Source of the DNA: Roseibium porphyridii
Lineage (GTDB): Bacteria > Pseudomonadota > Alphaproteobacteria > Rhizobiales > Stappiaceae
Direction: 5' to 3'
NCBI RefSeq assembly: GCF_026191725.2
Contig: NZ_CP120863.1
Coordinates: 1,034,001-1,098,000, forward strand
Length of the DNA stretch: 64,000 bases
In this document: positions 52,324-61,516 of the stretch, piece after piece
Layout: each line of letters starts with the position of its first letter
How positions within the stretch are numbered: the first letter of the stretch is position 1
Program-made: the position numbers and the translations under genes
The notes under the pieces: model-generated
What the model was told of the DNA's origin: nothing
The model's input: the letters and a program-made list of their open reading frames with translations, nothing else
The model's database searches: none

Positions 52324-52947
52324 TCAGGGACGGGTGGAATTGGTGGACACGGCGATGCCAATACCGAACAAGGTCAGCAGCACGCCGAAGGAGCGCTCCA
52401 GCCAAAGCTTGGCGCGCATGAATTGAAACCGCACGGATGGCAGCGTGAAGAACAGCGTGACCAGAACAAACCACAAAAAGACGCCGCCCGCCATGATCAT
52501 GCCATAGCCGATTTGCGTCCAGAGCGGGGTCATGGGTGAAGTCACCTGCAGGAAGACACTCAGTGCAAACATCGTGGCCTTCGGATTGGTCACATTTGTG
52601 AAGAAGCCCCAACGCAATGCCTTGAGAGGCGGCATGCCGGAGAGGCCGTTACTGCCGGGCATGTCCCTTGAGGCTGTCCGGTACATGGTCACCCCAAGAA
52701 AGATCAGATAGGCAGCACCGAGCAGCTTGAGTGCATTGAATAGCAGTATTGACTGGGACACGATCAGGCCGATGCCTGCAAGCGCGTAGGAGACATGAAC
52801 ACCCAGTGCCAATGCGATGCCAAGCGCGGTCATGATGCCGGCCAGTCTGCCGCCGATCAGGGCGTTTCGCAAAACGACCGCGAAGTCAGGCCCCGGGACA
52901 ATTGCGACGACGATCGTCAGTGAGATAACGGTTAGTAGTTCGAGCAC
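52324..52947 (-). CDS. LysE/RhtB-family amino-acid exporter
   Basis: Inner-membrane exporter of 207 aa with about six helices. Family motif [20 protein letters not shown] near residue 15, then [19 protein letters not shown] and [15 protein letters not shown]. Usual substrates are homoserine, threonine, lysine or related compounds. The stop is 14 bases before pgk's ATG, so it reads directly into pgk, another insertion in the glycolytic array. Confidence 0.92.
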   Translation of the reverse strand: MLELLTVISLTIVVAIVPGPDFAVVLRNALIGGRLAGIMTALGIALALGVHVSYALAGIGLIVSQSILLFNALKLLGAAYLIFLGVTMYRTASRDMPGSNGLSGMPPLKALRWGFFTNVTNPKATMFALSVFLQVTSPMTPLWTQIGYGMIMAGGVFLWFVLVTLFFTLPSVRFQFMRAKLWLERSFGVLLTLFGIGIAVSTNSTRP

Positions 52948-52976
52948 GTGGTCTCCAGAAGTTGGAATAAGATGGC

Positions 52977-53147
52977 CTAGCGATCTGGTGGATTTTCGAG
53001 GTTCTTGATCGTTTCGGCCTTTTGTTGGTCAACGTCAGGCTGCCAATGCCGGTGACTGCGCTGCCCATTTCTTTCCTTTGAGCGCTCCAGCCAACAAAAG
53101 CCGAGCCCAAGCATCACAACGACACAAATTATGATCGCAATTGTCAT
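52977..53147 (-). CDS. Small single-pass membrane protein
   Basis: A 56-aa protein below usual length cut-offs. It begins MTIAIIICVVVMLGLGFCWL, a single transmembrane helix of about 18 residues, followed by a charged tail rich in Arg, His, Gln and Lys (ERSKERNGQRSHRHWQPDVD). TGAGGC lies 6-11 bases before the ATG. It stands between the gap terminator and the lysE start, with 29 bases to lysE. Homology not recognised; ribosome-binding site and composition support a real gene. Confidence 0.55.
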   Translation of the reverse strand: MTIAIIICVVVMLGLGFCWLERSKERNGQRSHRHWQPDVDQQKAETIKNLENPPDR

Positions 53148-53170
53148 GCAACTGCCTCAGTACCAAACAA

Positions 53171-53204
53171 AGAAAAGGCGGATGCAACGCTGCTGCACCC
53201 GCCT
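53171..53204 (-). terminator. Terminator of gap
   Basis: Minus strand AGGCGG-G-TGCA ... TGCA-T-CCGCCT with one internal mismatch, then TTTTCTTT. It lies about 40 bases past the gap stop. Confidence 0.75.
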
Positions 53205-53242
53205 GACGTCAGACTGATTGTCTGGTCAACCAGATCATCTGG

Positions 53243-54253
53243 TTAGATGAGTTTCGCCATGGCAACGGCCGTGTCGGCCATGCGGTTGGAGAAGCCCCAC
53301 TCGTTGTCGTACCAGGTCAGGATGCGCACAAAAGTGCCGTCCATAACCTTGGTCTGGTCCATGTGGAAGACGGAAGAGTGGCTGTCATGGTTGAAGTCCA
53401 TGGAAACAAGCTTTTCTTCCGTGTAACCGAGAACACCCTTCAGCTTACCGTCCGCAGCTGCCTTGATCGCAGCATTGATTTCTTCAACACTGGTCTCGCG
53501 CTTGGCGATGAAGTTCAAGTCGACCACAGAGACGTTGGGTGTCGGCACGCGAATTGCCACGCCATCCATCTTGCCATTTAGCTCCGGCAGAACCAGTCCA
53601 ACAGCTTTTGCCGCACCAGTGGATGTCGGGATCATGGACATGGCCGCTGCGCGAGCGCGGTAAAGATCCTTGTGCATGGTGTCCAGAGTCGGCTGGTCAC
53701 CCGTGTAGGAGTGGATCGTTGTCATGAAGCCTTTTTCAATGCCGACGGTGTCATTGAGAACGTAAGCAACCGGCGACAGGCAGTTGGTGGTGCACGACGC
53801 GTTGGACACGACCAGATCTTCTGAAGTCAGTGCATCGTGGTTCACACCATAAACGATGGTCTTGTCAGCGCCTGCGGCTGGTGCTGAAACGAGAACACGC
53901 TTTGCACCGGCTTCCAGAAGCATTGAGGCCTTTTCTTTGGCGGTGAAGATGCCTGTGCATTCCATCGCAATGTCAACACCGAGCTCGCCCCATGGCAGTT
54001 CCTTCGGGTCGCGAATTGCGGTGACCTTGATAGGCTTGCCGCCGCCAACCGAGATCGTGTCACCGTCGACTGTCACTTCGGCGGGGAACCTGCCATGAAC
54101 GGAGTCATAGCGCAGCAGATGTGCGTTTGTTTCAACCGGACCAAGATCGTTGATGGCGACGACTTCAATGTCGGTGCGGCCGGATTCGACAATCCCGCGC
54201 AGGATGTTCCGGCCAATGCGGCCAAAACCGTTGATTGCTACCTTGGTTACCAT
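53243..54253 (-). CDS. gap: Glyceraldehyde-3-phosphate dehydrogenase
   Basis: NAD-dependent oxidation of glyceraldehyde-3-phosphate to 1,3-bisphosphoglycerate. The 336-aa protein starts [20 protein letters not shown]; the catalytic Cys is in [19 protein letters not shown] near residue 153, the S-loop region includes [11 protein letters not shown], and [17 protein letters not shown] closes the fold. GCAGGAG lies 8 bases before the ATG at 54253; the frame to 54283 is excluded. It follows tkt after 145 bases. Confidence 0.97.
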   Translation of the reverse strand: MVTKVAINGFGRIGRNILRGIVESGRTDIEVVAINDLGPVETNAHLLRYDSVHGRFPAEVTVDGDTISVGGGKPIKVTAIRDPKELPWGELGVDIAMECTGIFTAKEKASMLLEAGAKRVLVSAPAAGADKTIVYGVNHDALTSEDLVVSNASCTTNCLSPVAYVLNDTVGIEKGFMTTIHSYTGDQPTLDTMHKDLYRARAAAMSMIPTSTGAAKAVGLVLPELNGKMDGVAIRVPTPNVSVVDLNFIAKRETSVEEINAAIKAAADGKLKGVLGYTEEKLVSMDFNHDSHSSVFHMDQTKVMDGTFVRILTWYDNEWGFSNRMADTAVAMAKLI

Positions 54254-54398
54254 ATTCCACTCCTGCGATCTTCGGCGTTTCATTCCAAGAAAAACGCCAC
54301 CTTTATGACCACATGTGTCGTGGTCGCTTGGAAGAGCCTCAAGTGCTCAGGGCCCGGCAACATATGGAGGATCTGGCGTTGCCGGGAATTGATCTCAA

Positions 54399-56387
54399 TT
54401 AAGTTGCGAGCTTTTCTTTCGCTGCAGAGACGACGGCGTCCTTGGTGATGCCGAAGTGCTCATACAGCTCCTTGTAAGGTGCGCTCGCGCCGAAGCCGTT
54501 CATGCCAATAAACAGGCCGTCATTGCCGACGAAACGGTCCCATCCCATGCGGATGCCCGCCTCAACGGCAATCTTGACCGCGCTGTCGCCGATGATGTCG
54601 GCCTTATAGTCGTCCGATTGGGATTCGAACAGTTCGAAAGATGGGACACTGACTACTCGCGTCGCAATACCTTCTTCGGTCAACTCTTTATGAGCATCGA
54701 CAGCGATCTCAACTTCCGAGCCTGACGCAAAGATGGTGACCGCTGCGCTGTCTTCACAGTCAATCAACACATAAGCGCCTTTGGCACAAAGGTTGTCTTC
54801 TTCGAAATTCTTGCGCTGAGACGGAAGGTTCTGGCGGGTCAATGCCAGGACAGACGGTCCGGACCTGTCTTCAAGCGACAGCTGCCAGCATTCCAGCGTT
54901 TCGGTGATGTCGGCAGGCCGGTAGAACGTGAGGTTCGGGATTGCCCGCAGAGCCGCGAAATGTTCGACCGGTTGGTGGGTTGGGCCGTCTTCGCCAAGCC
55001 CGATGGAATCGTGCGTCATCACATGGATAACTCGCTGGCCCATCAATGCTGCTAGTCGGATCGACGGACGGCAGTAATCGGAGAAGATCAAGAAACCGCC
55101 GGAATAGGGGATCAGGCCACCATGCAGCGCCATCCCGTTCATGGCCGCAGCCATGCCGTGTTCGCGAATACCGTAATGAATGTAGCGACCGGAGAAATCG
55201 TCCGGTGTAACCGGCACGGTTTGTGGTGTTTTGGTGTTGTTCGAGCCGGTCAGGTCGGCTGACCCACCAATCGTTTCCGGTACGACTTCGTTGATCACGT
55301 TCAGGACAGCTTCGGAAGCCTTGCGCGTTGCCATGGTTGGCTGTTCGTCTGCGAGCTTCTTCTTGTAGTCCAGAATAGCCTGGGTGAACGTCGCTGGAAG
55401 ATCACCACGGTACCGGCGGTCGAATTCGGCCCGCGTTTCCGCGTCCGCATCCGCAAATCGCTTTTGCCAGTCCTTGTGTGCGTGGGCGGAACGGAGCCCG
55501 GCAATCCGCCATGCATCCAGAACATCGCTTGGAATGTCAAAGGGCTCGTGCGGCCAGTTGAGCGCGTCGCGTGTTCCGACAATTTCTTCAGCACCCAGCG
55601 GTGAACCATGCGCCTTTTGCGACCCGGCTTTGGTGGGAGCTCCAAATCCGATTGTGGTTTTGGCAGCAATCAGGGTCGGTCTGTCACTTGCCTGGGCTTG
55701 GCGGATCACGGCGGCAAGAGCTTCCGGGTCATGACCGTCAACACTCAAAGTGTTCCAGCCTGAGGCCGCAAAGCGGGCCTGCTGGTCCGTCGAATCGGTG
55801 ATTTCGACCTTACCGTCAATGGAAATGCCGTTGTCGTCCCAGATCACGATCAGCTTGTTCAGCTTGAGGTGACCGGCAAGTGTCAGTGCTTCCTGGCTGA
55901 TGCCTTCCATGAGGCAGCCGTCGCCAGCGAGAACGTATGTGTAGTGATCGACAAGATCTTTGCCGAAACGCTCTTCCTGCAGACGTTCGGCAATCGCCAT
56001 GCCAACGGCATTGCCCAGGCCCTGGCCGAGCGGGCCAGTTGTGGTCTCAATGCCAGCGCCATGGCCATATTCCGGGTGGCCGGCCGTGCGCGAGCCGAGC
56101 TGGCGGAAGTTCTTGATTTCGTCGAGCGTGAAATCTTCGTAGCCGAGCAAGTACAGCAGGCTGTACAGCAGCATGGATCCGTGACCAGCAGAAAGAACGA
56201 AGCGATCGCGGTCGGACCAGTCGGGTGCAGTCGGATCAAACTTCAGGAACTGGGTAAACAGAACGGTTGCGATATCGGCGGCCCCCATGGGCAGTCCGGG
56301 GTGACCGGATTTCGCCTTTTCCACGGCATCGATGGCAAGGAAGCGGATCGCGTTTGCCATGCGCTGGTGTTTTTCAATATCGGTCAT
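54399..56387 (-). CDS. tkt: Transketolase
   Basis: Thiamine-diphosphate enzyme moving two-carbon units in the non-oxidative pentose phosphate pathway. Full length at 662 aa: N-terminal [18 protein letters not shown] near residue 28, ThDP motif [20 protein letters not shown] near 150 ending LIVIWDDN, and the pyrimidine domain with [20 protein letters not shown] near 460. It heads the carbon array tkt-gap-pgk-fba on the minus strand. No cbb genes are nearby, so a Calvin-cycle role is not indicated. Confidence 0.97.
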   Translation of the reverse strand: MTDIEKHQRMANAIRFLAIDAVEKAKSGHPGLPMGAADIATVLFTQFLKFDPTAPDWSDRDRFVLSAGHGSMLLYSLLYLLGYEDFTLDEIKNFRQLGSRTAGHPEYGHGAGIETTTGPLGQGLGNAVGMAIAERLQEERFGKDLVDHYTYVLAGDGCLMEGISQEALTLAGHLKLNKLIVIWDDNGISIDGKVEITDSTDQQARFAASGWNTLSVDGHDPEALAAVIRQAQASDRPTLIAAKTTIGFGAPTKAGSQKAHGSPLGAEEIVGTRDALNWPHEPFDIPSDVLDAWRIAGLRSAHAHKDWQKRFADADAETRAEFDRRYRGDLPATFTQAILDYKKKLADEQPTMATRKASEAVLNVINEVVPETIGGSADLTGSNNTKTPQTVPVTPDDFSGRYIHYGIREHGMAAAMNGMALHGGLIPYSGGFLIFSDYCRPSIRLAALMGQRVIHVMTHDSIGLGEDGPTHQPVEHFAALRAIPNLTFYRPADITETLECWQLSLEDRSGPSVLALTRQNLPSQRKNFEEDNLCAKGAYVLIDCEDSAAVTIFASGSEVEIAVDAHKELTEEGIATRVVSVPSFELFESQSDDYKADIIGDSAVKIAVEAGIRMGWDRFVGNDGLFIGMNGFGASAPYKELYEHFGITKDAVVSAAKEKLAT

Positions 56388-56808
56388 CGTCTTCCCGTTG
56401 CTTGCGTTGAAGCGCCGTTGCCGAGGTTGGACCGCCCGGCAAGGTATGAATGAGGTACGTTGCTCAGAAGCTGACTATCGTCAATTTCGAACAGGCGCCA
56501 GACAAATATCAGGAACCGTCGGCGAGTCAACAAAGGCGAGCCAACGGAATCCGGGAAGAAATTTTCTTTTTGGGCGTTATAGAGTTGAGGATTCTGCCAA
56601 TGGTGCCATTGACTGAGAGAAGTTGCGATGCCTAAGCTCGACGCCCTGAAAAAGATTTGCTTTTTCGCCGCGAAACAATCGCGTGAACGCTGTGTCGGAA
56701 GTGTCATTGGATGTTGCGCGACACAGTAGCGAAAGCGCCAAATCTCCGGAATGTGCGTTTGAAAGGAACTGGCGGACCGCCGCAAAACACTTTGGGAAAA
56801 TGTAATTA
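56388..56808. other. Divergent leader, tkt / DUF4164-zapA
   Basis: Holds both promoters. Visible structures: inverted repeat CAATGG-TG-CCATTG (56598-56611) and GAAAAAG/CTTTTTC around ATTTG (56648-56666). A 33-codon frame at 56628-56729 (MPKLDALKKICFFAAKQSRE) has only a weak ribosome-binding site; I do not call it a gene. Confidence 0.4.
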
Positions 56809-57105
56809 ATGGCGGATGTCGACTGCATGGAAAAGACCAGTCTTACCGACGCGGTAAAGCGCCTTGATACTGCTGTCGGTCAGCTGGAGGCGGCTGTTCA
56901 GCGTCGCATGGACGCCGACAGATCGTTGAATGCCCTGCAGGATGATCTTCAAAGGCTTGGCGAAGACAGGTCTCAGCTGGCTGCATCACTGGATGAAAGC
57001 GAAGCGCGAGCCTCCCGTTTGGAGGAAGCCAACAAGGACGTGTCCCGCCGGCTTGTTTCCGCCATGGAAACCATCCGAAGCGTTCTTGATGCGCATGGAG
57101 GCTGA
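56809..57105 (+). CDS. DUF4164 coiled-coil protein
   Basis: A 98-aa fully helical protein: SLTDAVKRLDTAVGQLEAAV, then LQDDLQRLGEDRSQLAASLD and a heptad-patterned RASRLEEANKDVSRRLVSAM. DUF4164 occurs directly upstream of zapA in many alphaproteobacteria and resembles ZapB in size and coiled-coil nature, so a divisome role is plausible but unproven. The stop is 7 bases before zapA, implying one operon. Confidence 0.85.
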   Translation: MADVDCMEKTSLTDAVKRLDTAVGQLEAAVQRRMDADRSLNALQDDLQRLGEDRSQLAASLDESEARASRLEEANKDVSRRLVSAMETIRSVLDAHGG

Positions 57106-57112
57106 CTGAACA

Positions 57113-57493
57113 ATGGCGCAGATTACCGTCACGATTAACGGCAAAGCCTTCCGTATGGCTTGCGATGATGGTGAAGAGGAACGTCTTCAGGGCCTGGCGG
57201 CGCGCTTCGATGGCTGGATCGGGGAATTGAAGGGTGCGTTCGGTGAGATTGGCGATCAGCGCCTGACCGTGATGGCCGGCATCATGGCAACCGACCAATT
57301 GTCGGAACTTGAACGCAAGATCGTCAGGCTTGAAGCGGACCTGGAAGATGCCAAACGGCAGCAGGATGCAGCGCTCGATAACATGAGCCAGAACGAAGAA
57401 GAACTCTCCAGGGCGGTCAATACTGCTGCAGCAAGGATTGAAAGCCTTGCCGATGGCTTGAGCAAGAGCCTCAAAAATCCGGAAAATTCCTGA
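57113..57493 (+). CDS. zapA: Cell-division protein ZapA
   Basis: FtsZ-bundling protein of 126 aa. The N-terminal ZapA domain (MAQITVTINGKAFRMACDDG, ERLQGLAARFDGWIGELK) is followed by MAGIMATDQLSELERKIVRL and a long C-terminal coiled coil with an acidic, Ala/Glu-rich end. It stabilises the Z-ring at mid-cell. zapA is followed by 6S RNA and the 5-formyl-THF cyclo-ligase gene, the standard bacterial arrangement. Confidence 0.93.
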   Translation: MAQITVTINGKAFRMACDDGEEERLQGLAARFDGWIGELKGAFGEIGDQRLTVMAGIMATDQLSELERKIVRLEADLEDAKRQQDAALDNMSQNEEELSRAVNTAAARIESLADGLSKSLKNPENS

Positions 57494-57594
57494 ACATTGC
57501 TGGTTCGTGCGGTGGTTCTTTGAATTCAGTCTTCAAAATCGTTTGTATTGAATGCCATGCCGCTCTGGTAATTGCCTGAAGTCGGGTCTATATG

Positions 57595-57758
57595 CCGTAG
57601 TCGCGGCTGCCCGACACGTCAGGAACATTATCCCCGGGGCCTTACGCATTCCTTCGGGAGCTGTCCCTGCGCTGGGCCGTGGTCCGTTGCATACGGCGCC
57701 CACCTACTTTGTAGGTTCTCCGGGATTGCAGATCCAACGGTCGGACGGCTGCACATTT
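57595..57758 (+). ncRNA. ssrS: 6S RNA
   Basis: Regulatory RNA that mimics an open promoter and holds RNA polymerase-sigma70. The closing stem is long: 57603-57615 pairs with 57740-57752 in 12 of 13 positions. A second stem pairs TCCC(C)GGGG (57630-57638) with CTCCGGGA (57718-57725). Between them lies the large central bubble with GCCTTACGCATTCCTTCGGG on one side and the small hairpin ACCTAC-TTT-GTAGGT on the other. Position between zapA and the cyclo-ligase gene is the conserved location. Ends are approximate. Confidence 0.85.
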
Positions 57759-57847
57759 CTACTCCAAGTGCCCGGCTGCACTGGCCGGTAGTCGTGTTTG
57801 CGGCGAACCGGGACAAGACAGATTTGATCGCTCTGACGTAAAGGCTC

Positions 57848-58426
57848 ATGGCTATTCCTTCTTCCCATGCCGACAAAAAAGAAGCTGTTCGCAGGCATGC
57901 ACTCGCCCGCCGAAAGGCGATGGACGAGATCGAACGGATCGAAAAGAGCCTTGCGCTGGTTGATCATGTCGACGATCTGCCTCTTCCCGAGGAAGCTATC
58001 GTTTCAGGTTTCTGGCCAATCCGTGACGAGATAGATATCAGACCGCTCATGGATGCCTTGCGTCAAAGAGGCCACCCACTGTGTCTGCCGGCGATTGCCG
58101 AACCTCATCTTGAGTTTCGCAGACTTGAGCGCGACAGCGAACTGGTGCCGGCAGGTTTTGGGACACTGGAACCAGCGCCGTCTGCAGAAAAAATGCGCCC
58201 GGATGTCATGCTCATGCCCTTGTCCGGTTTCGACGGTGCCGGTAACCGTCTTGGCTATGGAAAGGGGCACTACGATACGGCAATTGCAGCCATCAAAAGA
58301 GAAGGCCCCCTCCTGTGTATCGGCGTGGCTTTTGCAGTTCAGGAGGTTGACCGCGTGCCCTTTGAAGCGCATGACAAACCTCTGAATGGGATTTTAACTG
58401 AAGTCGGATACCGGGCATTCAGCTGA
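57848..58426 (+). CDS. 5-formyltetrahydrofolate cyclo-ligase
   Basis: Converts 5-formyl-THF with ATP to 5,10-methenyl-THF, returning a stored folate to one-carbon metabolism. The 192-aa protein shows FWPIRDEIDIRPLMDALRQ near residue 56, the LMPLSGFDGAGNRLGYGKGHYD motif near 120 that carries the catalytic and ATP sites, and a late VPFEAHD. Located after 6S RNA, as in many bacteria where 6S transcripts read into this gene. Next gene starts 48 bases downstream. Confidence 0.94.
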   Translation: MAIPSSHADKKEAVRRHALARRKAMDEIERIEKSLALVDHVDDLPLPEEAIVSGFWPIRDEIDIRPLMDALRQRGHPLCLPAIAEPHLEFRRLERDSELVPAGFGTLEPAPSAEKMRPDVMLMPLSGFDGAGNRLGYGKGHYDTAIAAIKREGPLLCIGVAFAVQEVDRVPFEAHDKPLNGILTEVGYRAFS

Positions 58427-58474
58427 CTACAGACCGCTGTCGCATGTCAGCCTTTGATCGCCTAGCGAGGTTAC

Positions 58475-59305
58475 ATGCGTATTTTGTTTCTGGGGGATCT
58501 TGTCGGCCGCTCCGGTCGTTCTGCGGTGATCGACAAATTGCCCGGGCTCGTAGAAGACAACCAGCTCGACTTCGTCATTGTGAATGGTGAAAACGCGGCG
58601 TCCGGTTTCGGGATCACCGAGGCAATTCTTCAAGATGTTCTGGACGCCGGTGCAGACGTTGTAACGACTGGAAATCATGTGTGGGATCAGCGGGACACGC
58701 TTGTTTATATCGAGCGTCAGGATCGTCTGCTCAGACCTGTGAACTATCCTTCAGGCACGCCGGGTCGGGGAGCACATCTTTATACGGCCCGAAACGGTGC
58801 TCAGGTGATGGTCGCCAATGTGATGGGGCGCGTCTATATGGATGCGCTCGATGACCCCTTTGCCGCGATGGACAGGGTTGTGTCCGACTGCCCGCTGGCT
58901 GAAGTTGCCGATGCGATTATTGTCGACATGCACGCCGAGGCAACAAGCGAAAAACAGGCGATGGGCCATTTCCTGGATGGGAGGGTCAGTCTCGTGGTTG
59001 GCACACATACCCATGTTCCGACTGCCGACCACCAGATCCTGGAGAACGGGACGGCCTACCTTTCGGATGCCGGGATGTGCGGTGCTTATGACAGTGTGCT
59101 CGGGATGGACAAAGAAGAGCCAGTCAATCGGTTCCAACGCAAGATCCCGGGATCAAGGTTCACGCCGGCAACGGGAGACGCCACGATCTGCGGCGTCGCT
59201 ATCGAAACCGATGATCGGACCGGACTTGCAGACCGGATTGCACCTCTCCGGATCGGAGGGCGCCTGGAGCCGGTCCAGCCGTATTTCTGGTCCGATCCAG
59301 ACTGA
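58475..59305 (+). CDS. YmdB-type metallophosphoesterase (TIGR00282 family)
   Basis: Calcineurin-like phosphoesterase of 276 aa. Metal-binding motifs: MRILFLGDLVGRSGR at the N-terminus, NGENAASGFGIT near residue 38, TTGNHVWDQRDT near 66 and GTHTHVPTADHQIL near 170. YmdB members cleave 2',3'-cyclic nucleotides and affect RNA turnover. In the same operon context as the cyclo-ligase and yebC. Confidence 0.92.
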   Translation: MRILFLGDLVGRSGRSAVIDKLPGLVEDNQLDFVIVNGENAASGFGITEAILQDVLDAGADVVTTGNHVWDQRDTLVYIERQDRLLRPVNYPSGTPGRGAHLYTARNGAQVMVANVMGRVYMDALDDPFAAMDRVVSDCPLAEVADAIIVDMHAEATSEKQAMGHFLDGRVSLVVGTHTHVPTADHQILENGTAYLSDAGMCGAYDSVLGMDKEEPVNRFQRKIPGSRFTPATGDATICGVAIETDDRTGLADRIAPLRIGGRLEPVQPYFWSDPD

Positions 59306-59407
59306 TGAGACGTCAGGCGTTTCCGCAAGCTGGATTTTCGACCCCAACTTGCCTATAAGCGGGCGCAGTTTTCATCGACATCACCTTAAGAAGAACCGAG
59401 AAGAGCC

Positions 59408-60154
59408 ATGGCAGGCCATTCAAAATTCAAGAACATCATGCACCGCAAGGGCCGCCAGGATGCAGCCCGCTCCAAGATGTTCTCCAAACTGTCCAAGGAA
59501 ATCACCGTCGCGGCAAAGATGGGTGACCCAGACCCAGACTCCAATCCGCGCCTGCGTCTTGCCGTACAGAACGCCAAGCCCCAGTCGATGCCCAAGGACA
59601 ATATCCAGCGGGCAATCAACAAGTCGCAAACGGGTGATGGCGATAACTACGAAGAGATCCGCTACGAAGGATACGGACCAGCCGGTGTTGCCGTTGTCGT
59701 CGAGGCGCTGACGGACAATCGCAACCGGTCTGCTTCCAACGTGCGCTCTTATTTCACGAAATGCGGCGGCTCGCTTGGGGAAACCGGCTCGGTCTCCTTC
59801 ATGTTCGACCGTGTTGGTGAGGTCATCTACAAGCCCGATGCAGGTGAAGCCGATGCGGTTCTGGAGGCTGCGATCGAGGCGGGTGCTGAAGATGTGCAAT
59901 CGGATGAAGGCGGTCACACGATCTATACGGCCTTTGAAGATTTGAATGACGTTGCCAAGGCGCTTGAAGATGCACTTGGAGAAGCCGATTCTACCAAGAT
60001 CATCTGGAAACCGCAGAACCTCACGCCCGTTGACGTGGACAAGGCGCAAACGCTGATGAAACTGATCGATATGCTTGAGGACGATGATGATGTTCAAAAC
60101 GTCTACTCGAACTTCGATGTCGATGAAGAAACGATGGCCGCACTTGCGACCTAA
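59408..60154 (+). CDS. yebC: YebC/PmpR-family protein
   Basis: A 248-aa three-domain protein: [20 protein letters not shown], then [30 protein letters not shown] near residue 60 and [20 protein letters not shown] near 80. YebC was called a transcriptional regulator; recent work ties family members to translation through proline-rich stretches, which fits with efp elsewhere in the window. A strong terminator follows. Confidence 0.95.
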   Translation: MAGHSKFKNIMHRKGRQDAARSKMFSKLSKEITVAAKMGDPDPDSNPRLRLAVQNAKPQSMPKDNIQRAINKSQTGDGDNYEEIRYEGYGPAGVAVVVEALTDNRNRSASNVRSYFTKCGGSLGETGSVSFMFDRVGEVIYKPDAGEADAVLEAAIEAGAEDVQSDEGGHTIYTAFEDLNDVAKALEDALGEADSTKIIWKPQNLTPVDVDKAQTLMKLIDMLEDDDDVQNVYSNFDVDEETMAALAT

Positions 60155-60177
60155 GAGGGCGTGACGTTTCTTTTCAA

Positions 60178-60205
60178 AACCCCGGCCAGGCCGGGGTTTT
60201 TTGTT
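60178..60205 (+). terminator. Terminator of yebC
   Basis: Perfect 11-bp stem AAACCCCGGCC/GGCCGGGGTTT separated by a single A, followed by TTT. The loop is at the limit, so two base pairs next to it would open. Confidence 0.8.
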
Positions 60206-60251
60206 TCAACGGCTCGTTTATTTTCTGCAAGAATTTTTGAAAGGTCTCGCT

Positions 60252-60566
60252 GTGTTCCAGATTTTCGAGTTGACCCAGGACGATCCCAAGACGCTGCAGG
60301 AACGCACGCTGAAGCTTTCCGAAGAGGCCGGCGAACTGGCGCAGGCCGTTTTGTCCGTCACCAAAGCACCGGGCAGTGCTTATAAAAACCATTCCATTGA
60401 GGATGTGCGCGAAGAGGCGGTCGATGCAACAATCGTCGCGCTCAGCATTCTTGCGCAAGCGTGTTCAAGCCGCTCAGAATTCGAGAGCGAACTGGAAAGG
60501 CTCATGAGCGAAAAATGCGGGAAGTGGCGAGAAAAGGTTCTGGAACAGGAAGCGTCAGCGGAATAA
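60252..60566 (+). CDS. MazG-like nucleotide pyrophosphohydrolase
   Basis: A 104-aa protein of the MazG/HisE-type NTP pyrophosphatase superfamily. The Mg-binding pattern is visible: LSEEAGELAQAV near residue 28 (EExxE) and EDVREEAVDATIVAL near 60. It would hydrolyse a nucleoside triphosphate or a related compound to the monophosphate. Start is GTG at 60252 with AAGG 7 bases upstream; the longer frame to 60201 begins inside the terminator. Its last 12 bases overlap the convergent TSUP permease. Confidence 0.82.
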   Translation: MFQIFELTQDDPKTLQERTLKLSEEAGELAQAVLSVTKAPGSAYKNHSIEDVREEAVDATIVALSILAQACSSRSEFESELERLMSEKCGKWREKVLEQEASAE

Positions 60567-61316
60567 TTCGTCCAGTGCTGGCATGCTGGTCAAAGCCGCC
60601 AAGGCGATCAGGCCATAGGCAACTTTCCGGTAGAGGCTCGGGTTCGCCCATTTAAAGCCGCGTGTGCCGGTGAAGATCGCAAGGGCATAAACCGGAACCG
60701 CTACGACCAGCAGGTGAAGCACCTTGATGGTGAAAAATCCATGCAGCATGTAGGCGAAAAACGTTCCCACGCTTGCCAGGGAAAAGAAGACGATCAGGTT
60801 GGCTCTGATGGTTTGAGGGTCGGATGAGCTGGACAGCCACATGGCAACGACGGGCGGGGCTGACACCTGTGATATGCCGCCAAGAATGCCGGAGACCCCA
60901 CCTGTTGCAAAAGATATCGCCGAATTTGGTTGCTTTTGGTAGCGCCAGCCCGAAATCAAAAGCAGAAGCAGTCCGGTCACGATGGCAAAGATGGTCCATC
61001 TCAAAACGAGAATGTCCGTATTGGCGAGAAGCCATGCGCCGAGATGTACAAAGATGACCGCACCGAACACGGCGGGCAGCACCGTGGACCATACGCACTG
61101 CCTGACAGCGCGTATCAAAAGCGGCAGTGTCACGATGCTGTCAATGAAAAGGAATGTCGCGGCGGCTGTGGCCGGCAGGATGACGCTTGTTGCTACGGGG
61201 ATGAAAATCATGCCGGCACCAAAACCAGCAAATCCGCGAACGCACCCGGCGACGAACAGGACAAGCGCCAGGAAGGCAAGCAAGTCGGGTGTGTAAGAGG
61301 TGAAAATTTCGTCCAT
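60555..61316 (-). CDS. TauE/SafE (TSUP) family permease
   Basis: Second TSUP transporter of the window, 253 aa, about eight helices. N-terminal repeat RGFAGFGAGMIFIPVATSVI near residue 28 and C-terminal GGVSGILGGISQVSAPPVVA near 140, the paired family motifs. It likely moves a sulfur-containing or carboxylic organic anion. ATG at 61316 is preferred to 61343. Only distant from the TSUP protein at 28924-29688. Overlaps the MazG-like gene tail by 12 bases. Confidence 0.87.
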   Translation of the reverse strand: MDEIFTSYTPDLLAFLALVLFVAGCVRGFAGFGAGMIFIPVATSVILPATAAATFLFIDSIVTLPLLIRAVRQCVWSTVLPAVFGAVIFVHLGAWLLANTDILVLRWTIFAIVTGLLLLLISGWRYQKQPNSAISFATGGVSGILGGISQVSAPPVVAMWLSSSSDPQTIRANLIVFFSLASVGTFFAYMLHGFFTIKVLHLLVVAVPVYALAIFTGTRGFKWANPSLYRKVAYGLIALAALTSMPALDELFR

Positions 61317-61500
61317 GAACTCTCGTTGGTGAGCGGCATCCACACAATGGCGGTCATCGGACTCAGGCCGAAGAACCGAAATGATCGACAGGCGCGGAAC
61401 CGGTGATGGACAACATGCGCCGGCCAGACCGCTCTGGCGGGTTTTAGACAGGCTTTAGGTTGGTAAGCTTCGCTTCTACTGGCGTCAACGAAGAAGTTTT

Positions 61501-61515
61501 GTTACCGATTTGTTC
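61501..61515 (+). promoter_or_regulatory. LexA-like SOS box at ruvC
   Basis: GTTA-CCGATTT-GTTC, one mismatch from the alphaproteobacterial direct-repeat box GTTC-N7-GTTC, ending one base before the ruvC ATG. A LexA site here would block the start of the ruv operon. Confidence 0.5.
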
Positions 61516-61516
61516 C

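Noticed and set aside
51116-52612. 498-aa extended reading of pgk
   Set aside because: The extra N-terminal 101 residues are antisense-free read-through of the LysE gene in another frame; the pgk start at 52309 has a proper ribosome-binding site and family N-terminus.
54399-56387. Calvin-cycle (cbb) operon
   Set aside because: tkt, gap, pgk and fba are present, but no RuBisCO, phosphoribulokinase or cbbR gene lies in the window; ordinary central metabolism explains the array.
56628-56729. 33-aa frame upstream of DUF4164
   Set aside because: Weak ribosome-binding site, Cys-rich end and overlap with an inverted repeat; insufficient support for a gene.
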